A DNA stretch of 64,000 bases from Caulobacter mirabilis (lineage in GTDB: Bacteria > Pseudomonadota > Alphaproteobacteria > Caulobacterales > Caulobacteraceae): the NCBI RefSeq assembly GCF_002749615.1, contig NZ_CP024201.1, positions 1-64,000 on the forward strand, given 5' to 3'. Below are positions 42,726 to 52,030 of the stretch, piece after piece (the first letter of the stretch is position 1; each line of letters starts with the position of its first letter). The position numbers and the translations under genes are program-made. Under the pieces are notes generated by a model, which saw only the letters and a program-made list of their open reading frames with translations, did no database searches and was not told where the DNA came from.

Positions 42726-43470
42726 CGGCCGCCAGGGCCGCCGCGAAGCGATCGACCATCGAGTGGCTGCGCAGCGGCGTCCCGTCCAGGCTCGCCACCG
42801 GCCGCACGCCGATCAGGCTGCTGGTCAGGAACACGGCGTCGGACTGCTCAAGCATCGCGCGGGGGGCCCGCACTTCTTCGACCGGCTGCAGCGCCATGAC
42901 CCGGCGGCGCATGACGCCGTCCAGCACGCCGCAATCGAGCGAAGGCGTGTAGAGCTTGCCGTCCTTAACCCAGAAGATGTTGGCCGCCGTGGCGCAGCAG
43001 ATCTCGCCGCCGTTGTTCAGCATCAGGGCGTCGTCTGGGGCCGCCATCCGCCGAGCCCAGACATTGTCGAGGTAGGAGAGAGTCTTCAGCCAGGACGTCG
43101 GCGATCCCTCGTTGCGACGCACCGGGCTCGTGACCAGGGTCGCCGGCTCCTCCGGGCGAACTGCCGGCGCCGCGGTCGCGAAGACATGTGGCTCAACCGT
43201 GTCCGGACGGTCCAGACCACGGCCGCCCGAACCAGCGGTCAGCGTCAGCCTGACGGCCATGCGAGGCTTGGCTCCGGCATCGGCGATCGCCAGTTCGCAC
43301 AGCTCCCGGACAGCCGCCTTGTCCGGGGCCGGCAGGTTCATCGCCGCGCAGCCCGCGCGCAAGCGTGCGACGTGGTCATCGAAAAGCATCAGCTCGGCGT
43401 TCTTGGCCAGGATGGTCTCGAACAGGCCGTCGCCCAGCAGCAGGCCGCGATCGTCCAGGGGCATGGTCAC
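42718..43470 (-). CDS. pabC: Aminodeoxychorismate lyase (class IV aminotransferase)
   Basis: PLP enzyme of 250 residues that converts 4-amino-4-deoxychorismate to p-aminobenzoate and pyruvate for folate. The PLP lysine is in TSWLKTLSYLDN, followed by DDALMLNNGGEICCATAANIFWV, the conserved class IV segment. GTG 43470 has GGAG ten bases upstream; ATG two codons later is possible. It is the second gene of a pabB-pabC pair. Branched-chain or D-amino-acid aminotransferases share the fold, but the neighbour supports PabC. Confidence 0.9.
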   Translation of the reverse strand: MTMPLDDRGLLLGDGLFETILAKNAELMLFDDHVARLRAGCAAMNLPAPDKAAVRELCELAIADAGAKPRMAVRLTLTAGSGGRGLDRPDTVEPHVFATAAPAVRPEEPATLVTSPVRRNEGSPTSWLKTLSYLDNVWARRMAAPDDALMLNNGGEICCATAANIFWVKDGKLYTPSLDCGVLDGVMRRRVMALQPVEEVRAPRAMLEQSDAVFLTSSLIGVRPVASLDGTPLRSHSMVDRFAAALAAVS

Positions 43471-43471
43471 G

Positions 43472-44806
43472 TCAGGTCGTCTCCGTCAGGGCGCGCAACA
43501 GCGCCGCGATCTTGTCTTCAGTCTCGAGGCGCTCGGCGAGCGGATCGCTGTCCGCGACGATGCCCGCGCCGGCGCGGGCCTCGAAATCCCAATGGCCGTC
43601 CTTCGCCCGGGCGCAGGCCAGCGTGCGGATCAGGACGCTGGAATCGAAGGCGCCATCGAAGCCGGCCCATAGCATGGAGCCGCAATAGGGGCCGCGCGGC
43701 GGCTCCAGGCGGGCGATGCTCTTCATCGCCTGCACCTTGGGGGCGCCGGTGACCGATCCCGGCGGGAAGGCCGCGCGCAGCAGGTCGATCGCGCCCAGCC
43801 CCGGCGCCAGCTCCGCGCGGACGGTGGACACCAGGTGGTGGACGTTGGCGAAGCTCTCGACGGCGAACAGCTCGGGGGTGGTGACCCGGCCGGGGACGGA
43901 GACACGCGACAGATCGTTGCGCATCAGGTCGACGATCATCAGGTTCTCGGCCCGATCCTTGGCGCTGGCGGCCAGATCGCGGGCCAATCCGGCGTCTGCC
44001 GCCGGATCGCGGCCACGGGGGCGGGTGCCCTTGATCGGCCGGGTCTCGACGGCCAGCGTCCGACCGGCCTCGACCTGGACGAACCGCTCCGGCGAGTTCG
44101 ACACCAGCGCCCGATCCTCGAGGCCGAGCCAGGCGGCGAACGGCGCCGGACTGTCGGCGACCAGTCGCAGCAGCAGATCGAGCGGATCGACGCCGTCCGC
44201 CAGCCGCCCCGTCCAACGACGAGCGATATTGGCCTGGAAGTACTCGCCGGCATGTATGCGGGCGACGACGTCGGCCACGGCCGCTTCATACGCCTGAGCC
44301 GACGTGGGCGGATCCAGAACCTCGGCCGCGCGTCCCTGGACCGCCGGTCGCGAGGGCGCCGACAGCCAGTTGGCGGCGCCCTCCGCCCCAGCCGCGTCCT
44401 CGCCGACGGCGACGACGCGGCGCATCTCGTGATCGAAGGCCAGAAGCGCCGGGTAGCGGCCCAGCGCGAGGTCGGGCCAGTCGGGATGACGACCGAGCCC
44501 GAGCCGCTCGATCCGGTCGCCCAACTCATAGGCGGCCAAGCCGGCGAGCCCGCCCTGGAATGGAGGCCCCTCGGGATGCGACGGACGGCGCGGCCCGAGA
44601 AGAGCGGTCATCGCATCGAACGGATCGGCGGTTTCGGACGGCGCGATCGTCAGCGTCGCGTCCGGCGCGCGGAGAACGTAGGACCATCGCCCTCGGGCGC
44701 CGCCGCCGCCCGAGAGAAAGGCGCAACTCCACGGCTCGTCGGCGAAGGCCGCAAGCACGTCCTCCGGCGCGCGCCAGGGTCGTTCAAGCAGGGTCGGCGT
44801 CCGCAT
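43472..44806 (-). CDS. pabB: Aminodeoxychorismate synthase component I
   Basis: Chorismate-utilising enzyme of 444 residues that aminates chorismate in PABA synthesis. Family blocks are PIKGTRPRGRD, AENLMIVDLMRNDLSRV, PPGSVTGAPKVQAM and the late ARAGAGIVADSDP. It could resemble anthranilate synthase, but the adjacent pabC and the missing trp genes favour PabB. No glutamine amidotransferase (PabA) gene adjoins. I used ATG 44806; GTG 44824 is an alternative. Confidence 0.9.
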   Translation of the reverse strand: MRTPTLLERPWRAPEDVLAAFADEPWSCAFLSGGGGARGRWSYVLRAPDATLTIAPSETADPFDAMTALLGPRRPSHPEGPPFQGGLAGLAAYELGDRIERLGLGRHPDWPDLALGRYPALLAFDHEMRRVVAVGEDAAGAEGAANWLSAPSRPAVQGRAAEVLDPPTSAQAYEAAVADVVARIHAGEYFQANIARRWTGRLADGVDPLDLLLRLVADSPAPFAAWLGLEDRALVSNSPERFVQVEAGRTLAVETRPIKGTRPRGRDPAADAGLARDLAASAKDRAENLMIVDLMRNDLSRVSVPGRVTTPELFAVESFANVHHLVSTVRAELAPGLGAIDLLRAAFPPGSVTGAPKVQAMKSIARLEPPRGPYCGSMLWAGFDGAFDSSVLIRTLACARAKDGHWDFEARAGAGIVADSDPLAERLETEDKIAALLRALTETT

Positions 44807-44843
44807 GGCGCCTGATAGCGCCACGCGCCGCCCGCGGAAAGCG

Positions 44844-46361
44844 TCACGCGGTCCGGCGACCGCCTCCCTTGACGAAGAACATGCCGATCAGGCCCAGCAG
44901 GAGCAGGCCGGCGATGGGAATGAAGCCGCCGCGCTGGCTATGGGTGATCGCCGTGAACACCCCCACCAGCAGCGAACCCACCCAGACCGTCACCGTCCCC
45001 GACAGGGCGTACAACCCGAAGAAGGCCGGCAACTTGCGCGGCGGCACCAGTCGGGTCAGGAGCGTCCGGCTTGAGGCGTATTGCGCGGTCACGAAGATCG
45101 CCACGCCGAATCCGATGACCAGATAGATCAGCTCGGGCAGCGTCTTGAATATCGGCCCGTTCCACAGCGGCGCATGGGTCGCGGGGTCGTGGGCCCAGAA
45201 GAACAGGATCCGGTCATGGGCCATGCCGAGCTGGGCGCCCAGGCAAACGAGGGCTCCGGCGATCTCGACCCGCACCGCGTTGCGCGGGCCGACCCAGTTG
45301 TCCAGCGTGGCCGCGAAGAAGCCGCCGATGACGGCGAAGATGCTGAGCAGAATGCCGTAGGCCAGCAACTCCAGCACGCCCCAGTGCATCACCCCGGCCG
45401 CGTAGATCCCGCCGAAGATCAGCAAGGCCGTCATGCCGTCGTTGAAGAGCATTCGCGCGCCCAGATAGATCGCCGCGTCCTTCTCGGTGGTCAGGGTTCG
45501 CACGGTCTCGGTCAGATAGGCGACGCCTTGCTTCAGGGCGGTGACGAACCGCAGGCCGGTTCGCGGCGCGTCGGGCGTGAAGAGAAACAGCGGGATCGAC
45601 AGCAGCAACAACAGCGAGGCGGCGATCGGCGCCACGATGCGCGACGGCTCGGCCTGGGCCGGATCAAGGCCAAACAGCGGCTTGTCCGGCACCAGCGGCC
45701 AGCCCGCGGTCGCCGGGTTGCCCGGCAGGGCGAAGGCGAGCAGGCAGACCGTCAGGGTGATCACCGAGAAGAAGTTCCCCGCCGACAGGGCCAGACCGGA
45801 CGCCTGGGGTGCGTGGCGCGGGCCGGCGGCGTCCATCAGCATGGCGTTGTGGACCACCTCGCAATAGGCGAACAGCACGCCGATCAGGCCGAACAGCCAC
45901 AGGGTGGCGACGATCGGCAACCCCTCTCCGCCCGGCTTGGCGAACCACAGCGCCCAGATCATCGGCGCCATCGCCGCGACGATGCCCAGCATCAACGGCT
46001 TTCGGGCCCCGTAGCGGTCGATCGCCGCGCCCAGGAACGGCGCGGTCAGGGCGATGAACAGACTGTTGAGGGTGCTGACCATGGCGATCATCGCCTGGCC
46101 CTTCACCGGGTCCCCGACCACCGCGGTCGTGAAGTAGGGGGCGAAGATGTAGATCGTGATCAGGATCACATAGGGGTCGCGCCCCCCCTGGAACAGCGAC
46201 CAGGCCCAAGCGCCCCGGGGCATGTTGTGGAAGCCCGCCCTTCCGTAACCGGCCGGATCGGCGCCGGCTTCGGCGGCGGGCTCCAAGCTGCCGGGAAGCG
46301 GGTCTCCCAAGGATGATGCGAATGGCGAAACGTCGGCCGGCGCCGAGCGCGGCTGTTCCAT
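44844..46361 (-). CDS. MFS transporter (UMF1/Atg22-like)
   Basis: Twelve-helix-type transporter of 505 residues with a long hydrophilic N-terminus (about 1-60). RGAWAWSLFQGGRDPYVILITIYIFAPYF and the later NDGMTALLIFGGIYAAGVM resemble the UMF1/Atg22 branch of the major facilitator superfamily, whose members are linked to amino-acid efflux. The C-terminal ends FFVKGGGRR. It is a stand-alone minus-strand gene next to pabB. The substrate is not predictable. Confidence 0.85.
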   Translation of the reverse strand: MEQPRSAPADVSPFASSLGDPLPGSLEPAAEAGADPAGYGRAGFHNMPRGAWAWSLFQGGRDPYVILITIYIFAPYFTTAVVGDPVKGQAMIAMVSTLNSLFIALTAPFLGAAIDRYGARKPLMLGIVAAMAPMIWALWFAKPGGEGLPIVATLWLFGLIGVLFAYCEVVHNAMLMDAAGPRHAPQASGLALSAGNFFSVITLTVCLLAFALPGNPATAGWPLVPDKPLFGLDPAQAEPSRIVAPIAASLLLLLSIPLFLFTPDAPRTGLRFVTALKQGVAYLTETVRTLTTEKDAAIYLGARMLFNDGMTALLIFGGIYAAGVMHWGVLELLAYGILLSIFAVIGGFFAATLDNWVGPRNAVRVEIAGALVCLGAQLGMAHDRILFFWAHDPATHAPLWNGPIFKTLPELIYLVIGFGVAIFVTAQYASSRTLLTRLVPPRKLPAFFGLYALSGTVTVWVGSLLVGVFTAITHSQRGGFIPIAGLLLLGLIGMFFVKGGGRRTA

Positions 46362-46600
46362 GGCGGTCTACCTCTCCCGATACAGACCGTCATGAACGCG
46401 GCCCTTGCCGCTACGGTGAACCTCGGAATCGGGTTTGTCACCCGCTGTTGACGAGGCCGTGCTTCACCGCCGTTTGATTCGCAGTTGAAGGGTCGTGCGC
46501 GCTTGCTGGAGCCGGATGGAGGTCACGTCCCCTCGCGCCCGCCAAGGCCCTGGACCGGAAGGTCGGGGCGGCGGGCGCGTTGCCGTCGGACGATCGGCGA
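46362..46600. other. Intergenic gap without recognised gene
   Basis: The 239 bases between the MFS gene start and the phosphatase stop contain no convincing ORF, tRNA or terminator. The MFS promoter probably lies in its left part. Confidence 0.5.
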
Positions 46601-47374
46601 TCAGGCCAGGATCTTCGCCTCGATCACCGCGCGGGCGGCGGCGTCGACGCCCAGCACCTTCTCCATGTAGTCGTCGAGAGACGGGTGCTCGGCATGGATG
46701 GCCGCGAAGGCGGTCTCCAGGTAGCGGGTCTCGACGCCGAGCGCCGCGATCAGCGCCTCGTCGCTGGTCTCGCGCCCGGTGTTCTCCTTGATCACCGCCC
46801 GCATCAGCGGAATGCGACGCTCGAACCGCTGCGGATCGTTGGTCAGCAGATAGTCGGAAACGATATCGTCCTCATGGACGCCCGCCAGATGGTGGGTGAG
46901 GGCGGCCAGGATGCCGGTGCGATCCTTGCCCGCCGCGCAGTGGATCAGCACCGCGCCGTCCGTCCGGGCCAGCGCCTGGAAGTAACGACTGTACAGGTCG
47001 ACGTGACGCCCCACGAACGGGGCCTCGCGATAGTAGTCGACCATGTAGTCGTGGAAGGCCTGGGCGCTGAGATCCGACGTCCGCAGGAAATCGTGCCAGG
47101 GGTCATCGTGCTCGTCGCCGACATCGTTCTCGATGACCTCGGCGGCGAAGCCCTGCCAGCGGCGGCTGGGGCTGCGCCGGCGTTCGTTGGGACGTCGTAG
47201 ATCGACGATCACCGTCAAGCCCAGCGCCCGCATCGACTCCAGATCCGCATCGCTGGCCTCGGCCTGGTGCGCCGATCGGTACAGGACGCCCTGCTTCAGT
47301 CGCTTTGATCCAGCGGCGTAGTCGCCGAAATCACGAAAATTCTCGATGCCGTCGAAGGCCAGTTTGCGCGTCAT
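46601..47374 (-). CDS. Tyrosine-protein phosphatase family protein
   Basis: A 257-residue phosphatase of the DSP/PTPLA-like family. The active-site loop is HCAAGKDRTG (Cys nucleophile, Arg for phosphate) at about 148-157. An N-terminal NFRDFGDYA and VIVDLRRPNERR are typical of this class, which includes bacterial tyrosine and phosphoinositide phosphatases such as LipA/TpbA-like ones. ATG 47374 is chosen because upstream residues look like non-coding sequence. No signal peptide is seen, so it is cytosolic. Confidence 0.9.
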   Translation of the reverse strand: MTRKLAFDGIENFRDFGDYAAGSKRLKQGVLYRSAHQAEASDADLESMRALGLTVIVDLRRPNERRRSPSRRWQGFAAEVIENDVGDEHDDPWHDFLRTSDLSAQAFHDYMVDYYREAPFVGRHVDLYSRYFQALARTDGAVLIHCAAGKDRTGILAALTHHLAGVHEDDIVSDYLLTNDPQRFERRIPLMRAVIKENTGRETSDEALIAALGVETRYLETAFAAIHAEHPSLDDYMEKVLGVDAAARAVIEAKILA

Positions 47375-47527
47375 GGAACACGTCTCTAGCGCCACAGTTT
47401 GTCGATAGCGAGACGTGACGCGACGTCGGCTTAACGTTCTTTCACTTGCCCCTGTGGATGGGTCGCTCCATGACTGAGGGGGGGAGTGCTGGCGTACCAA
47501 GTTCAACACTGGGGGCGGGATCCAGTT

Positions 47528-48406
<879 letters not shown>

Positions 48407-48420
48407 GCGGAGGCCCGGAG

Positions 48421-51400
48421 ATGTTCGGCAAAATCGCGGCGTTCGAGTTCCGCTACCAGCTCCGCCAACCGGTGTTCTGGGTCGGCGTCATTCTCTTCGG
48501 CCTCTTCGCCTTCGGCGTCACCACGGTGTCGCAGATCTCGATCGGGCTCGGTCCGAACGACGACCGCAACAGCCCCTTCGCCCTGGCTCTGGCGCACCTC
48601 ACCTTCGGGCTGTTCTACTTCTTCATCCTGACCGCCTTCGTGGCCAATGTGGTCGTGCGCGACGATGAGACCGGCTTCGGCCCGATCCTGCGCAGCACCC
48701 GGATCAACCGGTTCGACTATCTTCTGGGCCGGTTCAGCGGCGCCTTCGCGGCGGCGGCCCTGTCCTTCCTGATCGTGCCGCTGGGCGTGCTCATCGGCTC
48801 GTTCGCGCCCTGGGTGGATTCCGAGCTGCTCGGCCCCAACCAGCTCAACGGCTATCTGTTCGCCTATTTCGTGCTGGCGCTGCCCACGCTGTTCATGGCC
48901 GCGGCTCTGTTCTTCGGTCTCGCCACGGTCACCCGGTCGATGATGTGGACCTACGTCGGGACCATCGTCTTCCTGGTCATCTACCTGACCGCCAGCATCG
49001 CGCTCGACAAGCCCGGCCTGGAAAAGTCCGTCGCCCTGTTCGATCCCATCGGCATGTCGGCCTACGGCCTGGTCACCAAGTACTGGACCAACGCCGAACG
49101 CAACACCCTGATCCCCTCGGTCGAGGGCGTCCTGCTATGGAACCGCCTGTTCGTCATCGGGCTGGGCGTCGTGTTCCTGGCCGGCGCCTGCGTGCTGTTC
49201 CGGTTCCAGTCCGGCGCCCAGTCCGGCCGCAAGGCCAAGCGCGACCGCCTGGCCGCCGCCGCCGCGCCCGACGCGCCGCCGCCGCCCCTCGCCGCCCGGC
49301 CCAAGCCGGTGTTCAACCGCGCGACCGCCTGGCGGCAGCTGCTCGCCCGCACCCGTCTCGACATGGTTCAGGTGTTCGGCAGCCCCGCCTATGCCGTGCT
49401 GCTGGCCGTCGGTCTCGCCAACGCCATGGGCGGTCTGTGGTTCGCCACCCAGGACACCGGCTACGGCGGCGTGATCTTCCCGGTCACGCGGGTGCTGATT
49501 CCGACTCTTGTCGGTTCGTTCGGCCTGATCCCGTTCATCATCGCCGTCTACTACGCCGGCGAGCTGGTCTGGCGCGAACGCGAGAAGAAGACCCACGAGA
49601 TCGTCGACTCCACGCCGGTGCCGGACTGGGCCTACGTGCTGCCCAAGGTCACGGCCATCTCGCTGGTTCTGATCTCGACGCTGGTCGTCAGCGCCCTGGG
49701 CGCGATCGGCCTGCAGCTCGGCAAGGGCTTCACCGACGTTCAGCTCGGCCACTATCTGGTCTGGTATCTGCTGCCGCAGGCCGTCGACTTCATCCTGCTG
49801 GCCGTCCTGGCGGTGTTCCTGCAGGTCCTGTCGCCGCACAAGTTCGTCGGCTGGGGGCTGATGGTGATCTACATGATCACCACCATCACCTTCAACAACC
49901 TGGGCTTCGAGCACAATCTGTACAACTACGCCGGCTCCCCTGGCGTGCCCCTGTCCGACATGAACGGCATGGGCAAGTTCTGGATCGGCGCCTGGTGGTT
50001 CCGCCTGTACTGGGCGGCGTTCGCGGTGGTGCTGGTCGTCCTCAGCTACGCGCTGTGGCGCCGCGGAACCGAGACGCGCTTGCGTCCGCGCCTGCGCCGC
50101 CTGCCCCGTCGCCTGACGGGGAAGGCGGGACTGGTGATGGCCGCCGCGGCGCTGCTGTTCGTCGGCGCCGGCGGCTTCATCTACTACAACACCGACGTCC
50201 TGAACGAGTACCGGACCGGGCCCGACAACGACAAATGGCAGGCCGACTACGAGAAGGCCCTGCTGCGCTATGAGCACACGCCGCGGCCCAAGATCGTGTC
50301 GATGAAGCTCGACGTCGATCTCTATCCGCACGAACCCCGCGCCACCGTCCTCGGCTCGTATGTCGTCGAGAACCGCACCAACGAACGGCTGAAGGAAATT
50401 CACGTCGCCTTCGACCGGGATCTGAAGGTCAAGGCGTTGTCGATCCAGGGCGGCCGGCCCAAGCGCACCTACGAACGCTTCAACTATCGGATCTTCCAGC
50501 TCGACACCCCGATGCTGCCAGGCGAGCGGCGTGAGATCACCTTCACGACCGAGCGATCGCAGCGCGGTTTCCGCAACAGCGGCAATGAGACCCGCGTCGT
50601 CGACAACGGGACCTTCCTGAACAACGCCGAGTTCGCGCCCAGCCTGGGCATCGATCGCGGCGGCATGCTCCAGGACCGGGTCAAGCGCCGCAAGTACGGC
50701 CTTCCGTCGGAACTGCGTCCTCCGAAGCTGGGCGACGTTCCATCCCGCCAGTTCCACTACCTGCGTCATGACGCCGACTTCGTCAGCGCCGACATCACCG
50801 TCTCGACCGTCGCCGACCAGATCCCGGTGGCGCCCGGCAAGGTCGTCTCGGACATCACCCAGAACGGTCGCCGCAAGGTCCGCTTCGTGACCGAGGCGCC
50901 GGTGATGCCCTTCTTCTCGGTGCAGTCGGCGCGCTACGCCATCGCCCACGAGCGGTACAAGGGCGTCGAGATCGCGGTCTACTACGACCCGCAGCACCCC
51001 TGGAACGTCGAGCGCATGAAGCGCGCGGCCAAGGCCTCGCTGGACTACTACCAGGCCAACTTCAGCCCGTATCAGTTCAGCCAGCTGCGGTTCCTGGAGT
51101 TCCCGGCCTACGCCGACTTCGCCCAGGCCTTCGCCGGCACCATGCCCTGGTCGGAGAATCTGTTCTTCATCGCCGACTACAGCGACCCGTCGAAGATCGA
51201 CATGGTCACCTATGTCGGGGCGCACGAGATCGGCCACCAATGGTGGGCGCACCAGGTCATCGGCGCTGACCAGCAGGGCATGACCGTGCTGTCGGAGACC
51301 CTGGCCCAGTACTCCGCGCTGATGGTCATGAAACACATGTACGGCGAGGACCAGATCCGGAAGTTCCTGAAGTTCGAGCTGGACCGCTACCTCCGCGCCC

Positions 51401-52008
51401 GCGGCGGCGAAGCCATCGAGGAACTGCCGCTCGCGCGGGTCGAGAACCAGGGCTACATCCACTACCGCAAGGGCTCGGTCGTCATGTACCGACTGCAGCG
51501 CGAGATCGGCGAGGAGGCCGTGAACCGCGCCCTGCGGCGGATCTTGGCCGACCATGCCTTCAAGGGCGCGCCCTACCCGATCTCCACCGACCTCATCGCC
51601 GCCTTCCGCGCCGAAGCGCCCGCCGACAAGCAGGCGCTGATCACCGACCTGTTCGAGAAGATCACCCTCTACGACATCAAGACCGAGAAGGTGGCGGTGC
51701 GGAAGCGCAAGGACGGCCGGTTCGACGTCGCCCTGACCGTCAAGGCGCGCAAACTCTACGCCGACGGCAAGGGCAAGGAGACCGAGGCGCCGCTGGCGGA
51801 GACGCTGGACGTGGGCCTGTTCACCGCGATGCCCGGCGAGAAGGGCTTCGACTCCAGCAAGGTCGTCCTGCTCGACAAGCGGCCGATCCGCTCGGGAACC
51901 CAGACGCTGACCTTCGTCACCGCCAAGGCGCCGACCTACGCCGGGGTCGACCCCTACAACTACCTCATCGACCGCGACGCCGACGACAACGTCGCCAAGG
52001 CGGACTGA
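48421..52008 (+). CDS. ABC-2 type permease fused to M1 family aminopeptidase
   Basis: A 1195-residue inner-membrane protein. The first about 590 residues hold two sets of hydrophobic helices of the ABC-2 permease type, with a linker rich in Arg, Ala and Pro near 265-300. The rest is an M1 metallopeptidase: beta domain, then HEIGHQWW with zinc ligands at residues 935 and 939 and third ligand Glu in LSETLAQYSA. The GAMEN-like exopeptidase motif is not obvious (AGTMPWSEN occurs instead). The peptidase probably faces the periplasm. Together with the ATPase it may export and trim or sense peptides. Confidence 0.92.
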   Translation: MFGKIAAFEFRYQLRQPVFWVGVILFGLFAFGVTTVSQISIGLGPNDDRNSPFALALAHLTFGLFYFFILTAFVANVVVRDDETGFGPILRSTRINRFDYLLGRFSGAFAAAALSFLIVPLGVLIGSFAPWVDSELLGPNQLNGYLFAYFVLALPTLFMAAALFFGLATVTRSMMWTYVGTIVFLVIYLTASIALDKPGLEKSVALFDPIGMSAYGLVTKYWTNAERNTLIPSVEGVLLWNRLFVIGLGVVFLAGACVLFRFQSGAQSGRKAKRDRLAAAAAPDAPPPPLAARPKPVFNRATAWRQLLARTRLDMVQVFGSPAYAVLLAVGLANAMGGLWFATQDTGYGGVIFPVTRVLIPTLVGSFGLIPFIIAVYYAGELVWREREKKTHEIVDSTPVPDWAYVLPKVTAISLVLISTLVVSALGAIGLQLGKGFTDVQLGHYLVWYLLPQAVDFILLAVLAVFLQVLSPHKFVGWGLMVIYMITTITFNNLGFEHNLYNYAGSPGVPLSDMNGMGKFWIGAWWFRLYWAAFAVVLVVLSYALWRRGTETRLRPRLRRLPRRLTGKAGLVMAAAALLFVGAGGFIYYNTDVLNEYRTGPDNDKWQADYEKALLRYEHTPRPKIVSMKLDVDLYPHEPRATVLGSYVVENRTNERLKEIHVAFDRDLKVKALSIQGGRPKRTYERFNYRIFQLDTPMLPGERREITFTTERSQRGFRNSGNETRVVDNGTFLNNAEFAPSLGIDRGGMLQDRVKRRKYGLPSELRPPKLGDVPSRQFHYLRHDADFVSADITVSTVADQIPVAPGKVVSDITQNGRRKVRFVTEAPVMPFFSVQSARYAIAHERYKGVEIAVYYDPQHPWNVERMKRAAKASLDYYQANFSPYQFSQLRFLEFPAYADFAQAFAGTMPWSENLFFIADYSDPSKIDMVTYVGAHEIGHQWWAHQVIGADQQGMTVLSETLAQYSALMVMKHMYGEDQIRKFLKFELDRYLRARGGEAIEELPLARVENQGYIHYRKGSVVMYRLQREIGEEAVNRALRRILADHAFKGAPYPISTDLIAAFRAEAPADKQALITDLFEKITLYDIKTEKVAVRKRKDGRFDVALTVKARKLYADGKGKETEAPLAETLDVGLFTAMPGEKGFDSSKVVLLDKRPIRSGTQTLTFVTAKAPTYAGVDPYNYLIDRDADDNVAKAD

Positions 52009-52030
52009 TCCCGGAGCGGGCGCGCGGGTC

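Noticed and set aside
46485..46600. Possible tRNA-like end (CGCCCGCCA) in the gap before the phosphatase gene
   Set aside because: No cloverleaf, T-loop consensus or anticodon arm can be formed.
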